NCBI RefSeq assembly: GCF_023667495.1
Contig: NZ_JAMOZL010000008.1
Coordinates: 310,001-374,000, forward strand
Source: Dyadobacter sp. MSC1_007
GTDB taxonomy: Bacteria; Bacteroidota; Bacteroidia; Cytophagales; Spirosomataceae
DNA: 64,000 nucleotides
Direction: 5' to 3'
Both the position numbers and the translations under genes were made by a program. Under the pieces are notes generated by a model, which worked only from the letters and a program-made list of their open reading frames with translations, was not told the DNA's origin and did no database searches. This document shows positions 1 through 9,169 of this stretch, in pieces (the stretch's first letter is position 1; every line of letters begins with the position of its first letter).

Positions 1-377
1 TTCAGCTTTACTTCTTCCTTTTTTTGAGTCCTTACCATTCCCACAGCCTGCTCCACCAGGTCGCGGACCATGCTTTCGACATCGCGGCCCACATAACCTA
101 CTTCTGTGAACTTGGAAGCTTCCACTTTCACGAACGGCGCGTCGGCGATCTTTGCCAGGCGGCGGGCAATCTCGGTCTTTCCTACCCCGGTAGCCCCTAT
201 CATTAATATGTTGTTCGGAATAATCTCCCGCTGGATCTCCTCGGGACTATTCATGCGCCTCCAACGGTTTCTCAATGCGATAGCGACATTGCGCTTAGCG
301 TCATTTTGTCCGATGATATACTGGTCAAGCTCGAAGACGATCTGACGGGGTGTTAGACGGTTCAGGTGTTCTGTCAT
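1..377 (-). CDS. hslU: ATP-dependent protease ATPase subunit HslU (partial, N-terminal 125 residues)
   Basis: This is the N-terminal part of the AAA+ unfoldase that feeds substrates to the HslV peptidase in the cytoplasm. The gene runs off the left window edge, so only residues 1-125 are seen. The ATG at 375-377 opens with the typical TP-x-x-IVxELDxYIIGQ start of HslU. A Walker A motif GATGVGKT lies at residues 61-68 and the pore-loop motif GYVG at 94-97, which separates HslU from ClpX. The Walker B, sensor and C-terminal regions lie outside the window. hslV, often adjacent, is not visible here. It is divergent from the GH92 gene, with about 228 bp between the two starts. The identification is secure. 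Confidence 0.95.
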   Translation of the reverse strand, partial: MTEHLNRLTPRQIVFELDQYIIGQNDAKRNVAIALRNRWRRMNSPEEIQREIIPNNILMIGATGVGKTEIARRLAKIADAPFVKVEASKFTEVGYVGRDVESMVRDLVEQAVGMVRTQKKEEVKL

Positions 378-549
378 TGTATTGGATATAGATTCCTTAT
401 CAGGATTTTTAATGTGATGATTTGGCAGAAAAACGAATTTTTCATGACGACCTAACGCCGTAAAGAACTATGCCGGTACAAAATGTCATGGTAAAGTTGC
501 CGTTGGGAAATCTTTAAACCAGTTTACTTTTTGTTAGCTGACCTTCGAT

Positions 550-557
550 TACTTTTG
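550..557 (+). promoter_or_regulatory. Bacteroidota-type -7 box upstream of the GH92 gene
   Basis: TACTTTTG matches the TAnnTTTG consensus of the Bacteroidota housekeeping sigma factor. A TTG at 531-533 could be the -33 element, but the 16-nt spacing is shorter than the usual 19-21. It lies about 50 bp before the GH92 start codon. Confidence 0.4.
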
Positions 558-605
558 TCCCGTCATTATTAATGCCGGTTCAATATATAAAGTATAAACT
601 CCCAA

Positions 606-2900
606 ATGAAAAAAATCCTTTATAGCCTTTTCTCCCTCTTCATTGCCATTCCGACCGTATTCGGACAAGGCGCTCCCGGTGGAAATCCGGTTGGAAACCC
701 AGTAGATTTCGTGAATCCGCTGATGGGCACACAGTCAAAGTTCAGCCTTTCTGCCGGAAATACCTACCCTGCCATTGCCCTGCCCTGGGGCATGAATTTC
801 TGGATGCCACAAACCGGCAAAATGGGCGACGGTTGGGCTTATATGTATGATGCTGAGAAGATTCGCGGGTTCAAACAGACGCATCAGCCAAGCCCCTGGA
901 TAAATGATTACGGCCAGTTCGCCATCATGCCCGTTACCGGAAAACTAAAAATAGACGAAGACAGTCGTGCGAGCTGGTTTTCGCACAAAGCCGAAACTGT
1001 GAAGCCGCATTACTACAAAGTATACCTAGCAGATCACGACGTCACCACCGAAATAACTCCTACCGAACGCGCTGCTCAGTTCAGGTTTACTTTTCCTAAG
1101 GAAGACAGTTCCTTTGTTGTCGTCGACGCTTTTGACAGAGGGTCTTACATTAAGATCATTCCTTCCGAGCGTAAGATCATCGGCTATACTACTAAGAACA
1201 GCGGCGGGGTTCCGGCTAATTTCAAAAACTACTTTGTATTGGTTTTCGATAAAGCATTTACTTTCTCCTCCGCGGTTCGTGGCAAGCAGCTGGCCAAAGA
1301 CACCCTGGAACTGCAAGCATCGCATACTGGTGCTGTTGTTGGTTTTAAGACTAAAAAAGGCGAGCAAATCGGTGTAAAAGTGGCTTCCTCATTCATCAGC
1401 GCCGAACAAGCCGAGCTTAACCTGCAACGCGAACTGGGCACCGACTCATTTGATGTAACCAAAGCGAAAGGCGAAAAAGCATGGAACCAGGAGCTTTCCC
1501 GCATTCAGGTCGAAGGCGATAACATTGATCAGATCCGCACTTTCTATTCATGCCTTTACCGCGTCCTACTTTTCCCGAGGAAGTTCTATGAAATGGATAA
1601 GAGCAATAAGGTAATGCATTACAGTCCCTACAACGGGGAAGTGCGCCCAGGCTACATGTTTACCGACAATGGCTTTTGGGACACATTCCGCGCGGTTTTC
1701 CCTTTCTTCACATTGATGTACCCGACATTGAATGCACACATCATGGAAGGGCTTGCCAATGCGTACGACGAAAGCGGCTTTCTGCCCGAATGGGCCAGCC
1801 CAGGCCATCGCGATTGTATGATCGGCTCCAATTCGGCCTCACTGATCGCCGATTCTTATATTAAAGGCATCCGCGGATACGATATCGAAAAATTGTATAA
1901 TGCGATTATCAAAAACACCGAAAATGCTGGCCCTGTTAGCTCCGTTGGTCGTTTTGGTCATGAATATTACAATGAGCTGGGTTATGTTCCTTATGATGTG
2001 AAAGTGAACGAGAATGCCGCGAGAACATTGGAATATGCCTATGCCGATTTTTGCATTGCGCAACTGGGTAAGGAACTGAAAAAGCCACAGAAGGAAATCG
2101 ATCTTTATCTGAAAAGAAGCCAGAACTACCGGAATATTTTTGATCCCGAAAGCAAATGGATGCGTGGAAAAAATAAAGACGGTCAGTTTCAAAAGCCATT
2201 CAATCCATTCAAATGGGGCGATGCATTCACTGAGGGCAATAGCATCCATTACACTTGGTCGGTGTTCCAGGATGTGAAAGGACTGATCGGGCTGATGGGC
2301 GGAAGAGAGGCATTCGTGCAGAAACTGGACACGGTGTTCACGCTACCTCCTGTGTTCGATGACAGCTATTACGGCTTCCCGATTCACGAGATCCGCGAAA
2401 TGCAGATCATGAATATGGGCAATTACGCGCACGGCAACCAGCCGATCCAGCACATGATTTACCTGTACAATTACGCGGGCGCTCCTCACAAAGCACAATA
2501 CTGGACTCGCCAGGTTATGAAAAGGCTTTATCAGGCCACGCCGGACGGCTATTGTGGCGACGAGGACAATGGGCAGACCTCAGCCTGGTATGTGTTCTCC
2601 TCCCTCGGCTTCTACCCCGTCACGCCGGGAACGACCCAGTATGTAATTGGCTCCCCACTCTTCAAAAAGGCAACTTTGACCATGGAAGACGGCAAGAAGT
2701 TCACCATAGAGGCGCCAGCAAGCAGCGAAGCCAATCTCTATATTCAGGGCGCTTCGCTTAATGGTAAAGCTTATGGCAATACTTATCTGGAACACGCCGA
2801 CATTCAGAAAGGCGGCTCTGTGAAATTTGAGATGGGCGGCAATCCATCAAAAAGCTGGGGTACCAAGCCGGAAGCTGCGCCATTTTCGCTGACAAAGTGA
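606..2900 (+). CDS. GH92 family alpha-mannosidase, secreted
   Basis: A glycoside hydrolase family 92 enzyme, a calcium-dependent exo-alpha-mannosidase family (mostly alpha-1,2 or alpha-1,3 activity) used by Bacteroidota to trim mannose from N-glycans or mannans. A Sec signal peptide occupies about residues 1-20 and ends FGQ, so the enzyme is periplasmic or surface-located; there is no lipobox. Family hallmarks include VNPLMGT near residue 37, SPGHRD near 400, and the block GDEDNGQTSAWY at about 651-662, followed by GFYPV and Y-x-IGSPLF. At 764 residues the length is normal for GH92. It stands alone: no SusCD pair or other glycosidase is adjacent, so it is probably transcribed by itself and ends at the hairpin near 2969-3004. 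The exact linkage specificity cannot be read from the sequence. Confidence 0.92.
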   Translation: MKKILYSLFSLFIAIPTVFGQGAPGGNPVGNPVDFVNPLMGTQSKFSLSAGNTYPAIALPWGMNFWMPQTGKMGDGWAYMYDAEKIRGFKQTHQPSPWINDYGQFAIMPVTGKLKIDEDSRASWFSHKAETVKPHYYKVYLADHDVTTEITPTERAAQFRFTFPKEDSSFVVVDAFDRGSYIKIIPSERKIIGYTTKNSGGVPANFKNYFVLVFDKAFTFSSAVRGKQLAKDTLELQASHTGAVVGFKTKKGEQIGVKVASSFISAEQAELNLQRELGTDSFDVTKAKGEKAWNQELSRIQVEGDNIDQIRTFYSCLYRVLLFPRKFYEMDKSNKVMHYSPYNGEVRPGYMFTDNGFWDTFRAVFPFFTLMYPTLNAHIMEGLANAYDESGFLPEWASPGHRDCMIGSNSASLIADSYIKGIRGYDIEKLYNAIIKNTENAGPVSSVGRFGHEYYNELGYVPYDVKVNENAARTLEYAYADFCIAQLGKELKKPQKEIDLYLKRSQNYRNIFDPESKWMRGKNKDGQFQKPFNPFKWGDAFTEGNSIHYTWSVFQDVKGLIGLMGGREAFVQKLDTVFTLPPVFDDSYYGFPIHEIREMQIMNMGNYAHGNQPIQHMIYLYNYAGAPHKAQYWTRQVMKRLYQATPDGYCGDEDNGQTSAWYVFSSLGFYPVTPGTTQYVIGSPLFKKATLTMEDGKKFTIEAPASSEANLYIQGASLNGKAYGNTYLEHADIQKGGSVKFEMGGNPSKSWGTKPEAAPFSLTK

Positions 2901-2966
2901 TCTCAGCAATCCGCTGTTAACATCGCCCAGGGTCTGTTCAATGCAGGTCAAAATGTGGGTGCTAAT

Positions 2967-3006
2967 AAAAAAGGGAGCCATTTTTGTCCAAAATGCTCCC
3001 TTTTCT
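2967..3006 (+). terminator. Rho-independent terminator after the GH92 gene
   Basis: Arms AAAAGGGAGC (2969-2978) and GCTCCCTTTT (2995-3004) form a hairpin that is followed by a T-rich run. It lies about 70 bp beyond the GH92 stop codon. Confidence 0.7.
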
Positions 3007-3064
3007 TTTAGTACCTTTACTTTCATATTTAACCAATAAACCAAGCCATTATTCACCTTAATCT

Positions 3065-4249
3065 ATGAACCAAAACATTCCTTTACTTAAAAAATACCTA
3101 CCGCTGGCATTAGGTGGGATCATGCTAAGCGCATCGATCGGCCTGATGAGCACTATTGGCGTAACGGCTGATAAACGCCACGACAAGAAGGCGTTTTCGG
3201 AGGCTAATCTTAAAGTCGATACTGTCGCAACCGGCCTGACCATGCCCTGGGCGTCAGCGTTACTACCTAATGGCGACCTGCTCGTGACGGAGCGCGGGGG
3301 AAAATTGCGGTTGGTGAAGGATGGCAAGCTTGATCCACAGGAGATTTCAGGCATTCCTGAGGTGTTGTATAAAGGTCAGGGTGGCTTGCTGGATATTGCA
3401 TTACATCCAGACTACAAAACCAACGGCTGGATTTACATCAGTTATTCTTCTCCTAAAAAAGCCGGTGAAGAAGGCGACGACGGCGGTGCAAATACGGCAT
3501 TGATGCGTGCGAAGCTGAAAGATCATGCTTTGACGGATATTCAGCAACTTTTCAAAGCGATACCGAATGTAAAAGCCAACGTCCATTACGGCGGGCGCAT
3601 TGTGTTTGATAAAAAAGGCTATGTATTCCTTTCGCTCGGCGAACGCGGCCAGAAAGAAAACTCGCAAAGCCTTGCCAAAGACCAGGGTAAAGTTGTGAGG
3701 TTGCATGAAGACGGCAAAATCCCTGCTGACAACCCATTTGTAAAAACAGAAGGAGCGAGACCTGAAATTTGGACTTACGGCCACCGCAACCCACAAGGAT
3801 TGATCATTAACCCTACAACCGGTGTGATCTGGGAGCATGAGCATGGCCCACAGGGCGGCGATGAGCTGAACATCATTGAAAAAGGCAAAAACTACGGCTG
3901 GCCGCTGATCACTTTCGGGATCGATTATGATAATAGCATTATCTCCAAGGATACTGCGCGCGCGGGACTCGAACAACCGGTTGCTTACTGGAAACCTTCC
4001 ATTGCACCTTGCGGTATCACGTTCCTGAGCAACGACAAATACAAAGAATGGAAAGGCGATCTCCTGGTAGGTTCACTGAAATTCGCGTACCTGCAACATC
4101 TCACTGTGAAGGGCAACAAAGTAACCAAGCGTGAAATCATTTTCGACAAGATCGGTCGTGTGCGTGACGTGCGCATGGCGACAGACGGTAATGTGTACGT
4201 GGTCCTTGAAAGCTCGGGAAAAGTAGTCCGTATCAGCCCGAAGAGTTAA
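3065..4249 (+). CDS. PQQ-dependent sugar dehydrogenase (glucose/sorbosone dehydrogenase family)
   Basis: A six-bladed beta-propeller soluble aldose dehydrogenase of the GSDH/YliI type, which in family members oxidises aldoses using pyrroloquinoline quinone and calcium. Residues 1-35 contain a positively charged start and a hydrophobic segment, so the protein should be exported. Family motifs are TGLTMPWA near residue 56, VHYGGRIVF near 172, TYGHRNPQG near 237 and the PQQ/Ca-site block HEHGPQGGDELN at 258-269, followed by KGKNYGWP. The gene is 3 bp upstream of a cytochrome c gene, which is the likely electron acceptor. The substrate is unknown. No pqqABCDE genes are in the window, so cofactor supply (own synthesis or scavenging) is open. 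Confidence 0.9.
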   Translation: MNQNIPLLKKYLPLALGGIMLSASIGLMSTIGVTADKRHDKKAFSEANLKVDTVATGLTMPWASALLPNGDLLVTERGGKLRLVKDGKLDPQEISGIPEVLYKGQGGLLDIALHPDYKTNGWIYISYSSPKKAGEEGDDGGANTALMRAKLKDHALTDIQQLFKAIPNVKANVHYGGRIVFDKKGYVFLSLGERGQKENSQSLAKDQGKVVRLHEDGKIPADNPFVKTEGARPEIWTYGHRNPQGLIINPTTGVIWEHEHGPQGGDELNIIEKGKNYGWPLITFGIDYDNSIISKDTARAGLEQPVAYWKPSIAPCGITFLSNDKYKEWKGDLLVGSLKFAYLQHLTVKGNKVTKREIIFDKIGRVRDVRMATDGNVYVVLESSGKVVRISPKS

Positions 4250-4252
4250 CCT

Positions 4253-4663
4253 ATGAAACTAGTATTCGCATTACTTTCGGGGATTCTGTTCTGTTCCGCG
4301 ATTGTACCAAAACAGGATGACGAACTCGCCAAAAGCATCGAGCGCGGGAAAATGGTTTATTCTGAAAACTGCATTACCTGCCATATGGGCACCGGCGAGG
4401 GCGTAACGGCCACTTTTCCGCCATTGGCAAAGGCCGATTACCTGATGAACACACCGGAGGCTGCGATCCGGGCTGTGAAGTTTGGACTGGCTGGCAAAAT
4501 CAAGGTAAATGGCGTCGATTACGACAATATGATGCCAAATCCCGGGATCGACAATGACGAGATCGCCGATGTACTGAACTATATCATGAATTCGTGGGGA
4601 AACTCTTCCGACAAGAAGATGATCACTGAAAAAATGGTAGAGGAAGTAAAGGAAAAAAAATAG
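4253..4663 (+). CDS. Periplasmic c-type cytochrome (class I)
   Basis: A small mono-haem cytochrome c of 136 residues with an N-terminal signal sequence (about residues 1-17). The haem-binding motif is C40-I-T-C43-H44, and the distal axial ligand is probably M93 or M94 in the NMMPN segment. The C-terminal 20 residues are lysine/glutamate rich. It starts 3 bp after the stop codon of the PQQ-type sugar dehydrogenase, so the two are almost certainly co-transcribed, and I infer that it takes electrons from that dehydrogenase and passes them to the respiratory chain. A strong hairpin terminator follows directly. A fused or accessory subunit role cannot be separated from a free electron shuttle by sequence alone. 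Confidence 0.9.
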   Translation: MKLVFALLSGILFCSAIVPKQDDELAKSIERGKMVYSENCITCHMGTGEGVTATFPPLAKADYLMNTPEAAIRAVKFGLAGKIKVNGVDYDNMMPNPGIDNDEIADVLNYIMNSWGNSSDKKMITEKMVEEVKEKK

Positions 4664-4682
4664 TATTGGCCTGATCAGGCTT

Positions 4683-4720
4683 CGAAAAGCCGCGCTGTTC
4701 ACCACAGTGCGGCTTTTTCG
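4683..4720 (+). terminator. Rho-independent terminator after the cytochrome c gene
   Basis: AAAAGCCGC (4685-4693) pairs with GCGGCTTTT (4709-4717), with a loop of about 15 nt and a trailing T run. It ends the dehydrogenase-cytochrome operon. Confidence 0.8.
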
Positions 4721-4801
4721 TGTTTAAGTACCCATTAGTATCACTTTGGTATACATGTCACTGCTCGATCACCTCTATTTTAAATAAATCTAAATAAAAT
4801 C

Positions 4802-4832
4802 TTGTCTCGTAAAAAATCCAGGTCGATATTTG
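4802..4832 (+). promoter_or_regulatory. Candidate promoter of the TonB receptor gene
   Basis: TTG at 4802-4804 and GATATTTG at 4825-4832 (one mismatch to TAnnTTTG) are separated by 20 nt, the usual Bacteroidota spacing. The start codon follows 36 nt later. Confidence 0.35.
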
Positions 4833-4867
4833 CCGCTCGTTAACTATTTAGTCCAATTTTAAATAAA

Positions 4868-7246
4868 ATGAAAAAACTTTATATTTTCGTCCTATTCGTA
4901 CTGACCAGCGTTGTCGCTTATGCGCAAACGGGCAGAATATCAGGGCAAATACTAAGCTCGGATGGACAACCGGCAGAACAGGTTTCTATCGGAATCAAGG
5001 GTAGCTCCAAGGGCGCTATCTCGGACGCTCACGGAAAATTCACAATCGAAAAAGTTAAAGTCGGCCCGCATTCGGTATTGGTGAGCTACGTCGGTCTGGA
5101 AACCCAGGAAAAACAGGTGGATGTGGTTGCAGGCGAAACTACGACTGTTTCGTTTACGCTCTCGGAAAGCGCCAACCAATTGCAGGAAGTGATTGTAAAA
5201 GGTGGCAATGCATACAAATCGGACCAGGTTTCATCCAGCTTGAAACTGATGACACCGATCCTCGAAACCCCCCAAAACGTGCAAGTAGTAACCTCCAAAG
5301 TGCTAGCCGACCAGCAGGTGATTAGCATGAGTGATGGTTTGATCCGCAATGTAAGCGGCGCCGTACGCCTTGAACACTGGGGAGATATGTATGCTAATAT
5401 TACCATGCGCGGTTCGCAAATCCAGGCATTCCGGAATGGGTTCAATGTTGTAAACTCTTTCTGGGGCCCATTAACAGAGGATATGAGCTTTGTCGACCAC
5501 ATTGAATTCGTAAAAGGACCGGCAGGCTTTATGCTGGCCAACGGCGATCCGAGTGGTTTATATAATGTAGTGACTAAAAAACCGACCGGCCAGACCAAAG
5601 GCGAAGTTTCGCTCACAATGGGTAGTTTCGACCTGTACCGGGCGACTCTCGACCTCGATGGCAAACTCAATAAAAGTGGCAAACTGCTTTATCGCCTTAA
5701 TATCGCCGGTCAAAACAAAGGCTCACATCGCCCGAACGAATTCAATAACCGTTACAGCGTGGCTCCCGTGATCTCTTATCAGATCGATGAGAAGACAAAA
5801 CTGACGGCGGAATACACCATGCAATATGCGAAAATGTCGGATGTAGGTTCGTTTTACGTGTTTTCTCCCGAAGGCTACGCAACACTGCCCCGCAACTCGA
5901 CTTTGACACCTGCCGGATTGGCTCCTTCAAAGATCAAAGATCAAAGCGTATTTGTAAACCTGCAACACCAGATCAATGCAGATTGGAAACTGACGGGGCA
6001 AATCGCTTACCTCAATTACCAGCTCAACGGCAGCAGCATGTGGCCTGCCGCAGTGAACCCGAACGGAACTTTGGTTCGCGGCGTGGGAATTTGGGATGCA
6101 AAAAGCGAAATGACGTTGGCACAAGCGTTCGTGAACGGGAATATCACTACCGGTCTTGTGAAGCACCGCATCTTAGGTGGTATCGACATTGGTACTAAAA
6201 ATTACTACGCAGATTGGTCCCAATCTCTTCCCCTCGATTCAGTTGGACGCCCATTTGACCCCAAAAACCCGAATTACGGAACACCGGCCATGGGATACCC
6301 TGTTTTTGACAGGACACTTAACCTGGAAGCACGCGCTGTGAATGGCGGTGGCGTAATGGAGCAGCAGTACACCGGTGTTTATGTTCAGGATGAATTGGGT
6401 TTTCTTGACAACAAAATTCGTCTGACACTGGCTGGTCGTTATACTTATGTGAAACAATCGTCTTTTGGCGGTGCCGAAGAAAAGGGCAAGCATTTCACTC
6501 CGCGTGTGGGTGTAAGCGTTTCGCTTACTCCTAATACATCCGTGTACGCATTGTACGACCAGGCATTTATCCCACAGGCAGGAAAACTGGCTGACGGTGG
6601 GACTTTGAAGCCCATTACCGGTAACAATACCGAATTTGGTGTAAAACGTGATTGGGCTGACGGCAAATGGAACACGACCGTGGCATTTTACCGCATCCTG
6701 AAAAACAACGAGCTGACTGCCGATCCCAACAGTCCGCCAAATGCTGGATTAAGTGTGGTTTTAGGCCAGAAACGTGCACAGGGTGTTGAGTTTGATTTAA
6801 GGGGTACCATTGTAAACGGACTTAACCTGACCGCCAACTATGCCTATACCAACTCCGAAGTGACCAAGGTAACCGAAGGCGTTTCCGATATCAAAGTCGG
6901 TGATCTTATTCCCGGTTTCGCGAAACACACTGTGAATGGCTGGCTGAGCTATAAAGTGCAAAACGGAGCATTGAAAGGAACCGGTGTTTCGGCAGGCTTC
7001 ACGTATTTGGCGGGCCGGGCAACCACCAACTGGAGCTCGACCAACAGCAGCCTTAACCAGCCCGATTACTTCAAGCTGGATGGCGGCTTGTTCTGGGAAA
7101 AGGGGAATATCCGTGTGACCGGAAACGTATTTAATGTTTTGGATAAATATCTGTACAGCGGAGGCTATTACGATTGGTTGAAGTCCTACTACTGGCAAAC
7201 CGAAGCACCAAGAAACTTCCGTTTGAGTTTGACCTGCAAATTCTGA
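4868..7246 (+). CDS. TonB-dependent siderophore-type receptor with CarboxypepD_reg N-domain
   Basis: An outer-membrane TonB-dependent transporter of 792 residues. A signal peptide (1-20, ending AYAQ) is followed by a carboxypeptidase-regulatory-like domain (about 22-105) typical of Bacteroidota receptors, a plug domain (about 115-245, containing VVTSKVLADQQ and the FVKGPAGFML / GLYNVVTKKP segments) and a beta-barrel ending in an aromatic C-terminal residue (KF). The plug motifs and size resemble FhuA/FoxA-like hydroxamate siderophore receptors more than SusC (which is near 1000 residues and has an adjacent SusD). No FecI/FecR pair, PepSY reductase or siderophore biosynthesis gene is next to it, so the ligand is inferred only from family. 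A terminator follows. Confidence 0.88.
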   Translation: MKKLYIFVLFVLTSVVAYAQTGRISGQILSSDGQPAEQVSIGIKGSSKGAISDAHGKFTIEKVKVGPHSVLVSYVGLETQEKQVDVVAGETTTVSFTLSESANQLQEVIVKGGNAYKSDQVSSSLKLMTPILETPQNVQVVTSKVLADQQVISMSDGLIRNVSGAVRLEHWGDMYANITMRGSQIQAFRNGFNVVNSFWGPLTEDMSFVDHIEFVKGPAGFMLANGDPSGLYNVVTKKPTGQTKGEVSLTMGSFDLYRATLDLDGKLNKSGKLLYRLNIAGQNKGSHRPNEFNNRYSVAPVISYQIDEKTKLTAEYTMQYAKMSDVGSFYVFSPEGYATLPRNSTLTPAGLAPSKIKDQSVFVNLQHQINADWKLTGQIAYLNYQLNGSSMWPAAVNPNGTLVRGVGIWDAKSEMTLAQAFVNGNITTGLVKHRILGGIDIGTKNYYADWSQSLPLDSVGRPFDPKNPNYGTPAMGYPVFDRTLNLEARAVNGGGVMEQQYTGVYVQDELGFLDNKIRLTLAGRYTYVKQSSFGGAEEKGKHFTPRVGVSVSLTPNTSVYALYDQAFIPQAGKLADGGTLKPITGNNTEFGVKRDWADGKWNTTVAFYRILKNNELTADPNSPPNAGLSVVLGQKRAQGVEFDLRGTIVNGLNLTANYAYTNSEVTKVTEGVSDIKVGDLIPGFAKHTVNGWLSYKVQNGALKGTGVSAGFTYLAGRATTNWSSTNSSLNQPDYFKLDGGLFWEKGNIRVTGNVFNVLDKYLYSGGYYDWLKSYYWQTEAPRNFRLSLTCKF

Positions 7247-7265
7247 TAGAAAAAGGTATTAATAG

Positions 7266-7302
7266 GTAAAAGGTCTGACTTCTGGAAAGTCGGGCCTTTT
7301 GC
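7266..7302 (+). terminator. Terminator between the convergent TonB receptor and kinase genes
   Basis: AAAGGTCTGACTT pairs with AAGTCGGGCCTTT around a TCTGGA-type loop and is followed by T-rich sequence. It lies between two convergent stop codons and may serve both strands. Confidence 0.65.
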
Positions 7303-7307
7303 GTTTT

Positions 7308-8762
7308 CTAGACCGCGTGCTGCATCATCAGTTTCGCGCCCTTGATGAACTTTTGACTCAGAGCATCATATTGCTGGTGCACAGCGTCGTCGGAATCGAA
7401 TTTTTCACCGACTGATGTAAATGCTTTTAATTGAGAAAAACTTTTGACGATTCCGAGGGCTTTAAGGCCCATCATAGCTGCTCCCACAGCGCCTGTTTCT
7501 ACGGTTTCGTTCAACATTACTTTTTTCCCAAATACATCCGAAAGCATTTGAACCCAAATCGGGCTTTTGGCAAAACCACCATTGGCATAAATGGTATCCA
7601 CTTCCTCCATTGTCATCAGGATCTTGCCAATGCTGAATAGGTTGAGTAAAATACCTTCCATCACCGCCCGTGCAAAATGCGCCCGCGTGTGGGTAATATC
7701 CAGCCCCGAAAAACCGCCCCTTACCGAAGAACTCCACAACGGCGCCCGCTCGCCGAGCAGGTAAGGATAGAAAAGCAAGCCTTCCGAGCCCGGCTTTATC
7801 TCAGAAGCTTCCTTGAACACCGCCTCGTATTCCTCTTTCACGAAAAAAGTATTCATGAGCCATTCAAAAATAACGGCACCATTGTTCGAAGGCCCGCCGA
7901 TTATAAAAATTTTCTCGTCGAGCACGTAGCAAAAAGTCTGCATCAGCGGGTCGGAGAAAGGTTTATCGGCACAAATCCTTACCGCGGCACTGGTTCCGAT
8001 CGTAACAGCCATGGAACCGGTTGTAATGGCGCCGCTCCCGAGGTTGGCGAGACAGCCGTCGCTCGCACCCATGATAAGCGGGATACCCTCCGACAGTTTC
8101 GCCGGATTATCAGCTGGCAACTTTTCAATATGGTATGGAGAAACAGCTTCGGGAAGCTTTTCGACCCTTAATCCGAGTTTTTTCAATGTGTAGGCGTCCC
8201 ATTGCAGCTCCCGGATGTTGAACATCCCTGTCGCCGAGGCAATGGAATAGTCAACCAGGAATTTTCCTGTGAGCCGGTAGATGACATATTCCTTTACACC
8301 GACAAACTTGGCTGCGCGCCGGTAAATATCAGGTTCGTTCTTTTTCAGCCATAGGAGTTTGCAAACCGGCGTCATCGCGTGGATTGGCGTGCCGTTGTTA
8401 TAGTATATTTTCTTACCCACGACCGATGCACGCAGTTTCGTCGCCACATCGGCGCTCCGGTTGTCTGCCCAGATGATCAGTCCGGTGAGCTGTTTTCCTT
8501 GCTTATCCAGTGCGAGCACGCCATGCATTGCAGCGCTGAAACTGATGCCGACAGGGTCTTTTTTACAAGCATTGATTACCTTTTTCAATGTTTTGCACGC
8601 CGCCTGAAAGATTTCTTCCGGATCCTGCTCGCTCCAATCCTGCTGCGGGTGCTGCATTTCGTAGCTTTCACTGTGCGATGCCAGGATAGCCCCTGATACG
8701 GTGTCAAAAGCAACTGATTTAACGTTCGTTGTGCCGATATCACAACCAATGATGTAGGGCAT
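7308..8762 (-). CDS. FGGY-family carbohydrate kinase (gluconokinase/xylulokinase-like)
   Basis: A two-domain ATP-dependent sugar kinase of the FGGY family, acting in the cytoplasm to phosphorylate a pentose, pentulose or gluconate. The first actin-like domain begins with IIGCDIGTTN (residues 4-13). The substrate-site segment IIWADNRSA and the phosphate-binding GASDGCLANLGSGA are present, and the C-terminal domain carries the ANGGFAKSP and GAVGAAMMGL segments. I start at the ATG at 8760-8762 (MPYIIGCD), because the longer frame begins with TTG and adds seven non-conserved residues. Overall it reads most like bacterial gluconate kinases of the FGGY type, but substrate assignment within this family from sequence alone is unreliable. 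It is single-gene, convergent with the TonB receptor gene. Confidence 0.85.
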   Translation of the reverse strand: MPYIIGCDIGTTNVKSVAFDTVSGAILASHSESYEMQHPQQDWSEQDPEEIFQAACKTLKKVINACKKDPVGISFSAAMHGVLALDKQGKQLTGLIIWADNRSADVATKLRASVVGKKIYYNNGTPIHAMTPVCKLLWLKKNEPDIYRRAAKFVGVKEYVIYRLTGKFLVDYSIASATGMFNIRELQWDAYTLKKLGLRVEKLPEAVSPYHIEKLPADNPAKLSEGIPLIMGASDGCLANLGSGAITTGSMAVTIGTSAAVRICADKPFSDPLMQTFCYVLDEKIFIIGGPSNNGAVIFEWLMNTFFVKEEYEAVFKEASEIKPGSEGLLFYPYLLGERAPLWSSSVRGGFSGLDITHTRAHFARAVMEGILLNLFSIGKILMTMEEVDTIYANGGFAKSPIWVQMLSDVFGKKVMLNETVETGAVGAAMMGLKALGIVKSFSQLKAFTSVGEKFDSDDAVHQQYDALSQKFIKGAKLMMQHAV

Positions 8763-8830
8763 TGGAAATATTTTTAGGAGCAAAGGCCCAGACGGTCATA
8801 TTACCTGCCGCCAGCCAGTTTAAACTGAAA

Positions 8831-8838
8831 CAAATGTA
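8831..8838 (-). promoter_or_regulatory. Candidate -7 box of the FGGY kinase gene
   Basis: On the minus strand this reads TACATTTG, a perfect TAnnTTTG match, about 69 nt before the ATG at 8762. No clear -33 TTG was seen. Confidence 0.35.
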
Positions 8839-8951
8839 TGGAATTTGAGATAATGCCGTTAAGATTGACTAAAAAATGGAAGTGAATGCGAGAAACTTAA
8901 CCCCGATTTATTATTTTCGCAGCATAGAAAGCTTTTTAATACATTCTGAAT

Positions 8952-9137
8952 ATGTCTGATACATCACATACCGAATCTACCCCGCTGTCAAGCTTTGCTT
9001 ACATTGCAGCATTCATTATCCTTTTTATTATTCTGGCAGTGTTTGGCGACTTGTTCACATTTATTTTGGGAACAATCGGTCTGATCGTAACATTCGCGGC
9101 ATTTTACAGGGATAACAGCCACGGCGACCATCATTGA
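8952..9137 (+). CDS. Small membrane protein (61 aa), function unknown
   Basis: A 61-residue protein with a short polar N-terminus, one or two closely spaced hydrophobic segments (about residues 14-31 and 33-49) and a histidine/aspartate tail ending GDHH. It probably spans the inner membrane as a hairpin or a single long helix. It stands alone between the divergent kinase gene and the convergent metallophosphoesterase gene. The composition and the clean ATG support a real gene; I do not recognise the family and suggest no function. The His-rich tail could bind metal, but that is speculation. Confidence 0.6.
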   Translation: MSDTSHTESTPLSSFAYIAAFIILFIILAVFGDLFTFILGTIGLIVTFAAFYRDNSHGDHH

Positions 9138-9169
9138 TGACCCAGGCCTTTTGCGAGGCTTCACCATAT

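Noticed and set aside
3401..3976. 191-codon minus-strand frame inside the sugar dehydrogenase gene
   Set aside because: Overlaps the well-conserved beta-propeller coding sequence and has no independent signal.
5086..5682. 198-codon minus-strand frame inside the TonB receptor gene
   Set aside because: Antisense of a conserved coding region; translation has no family signature.
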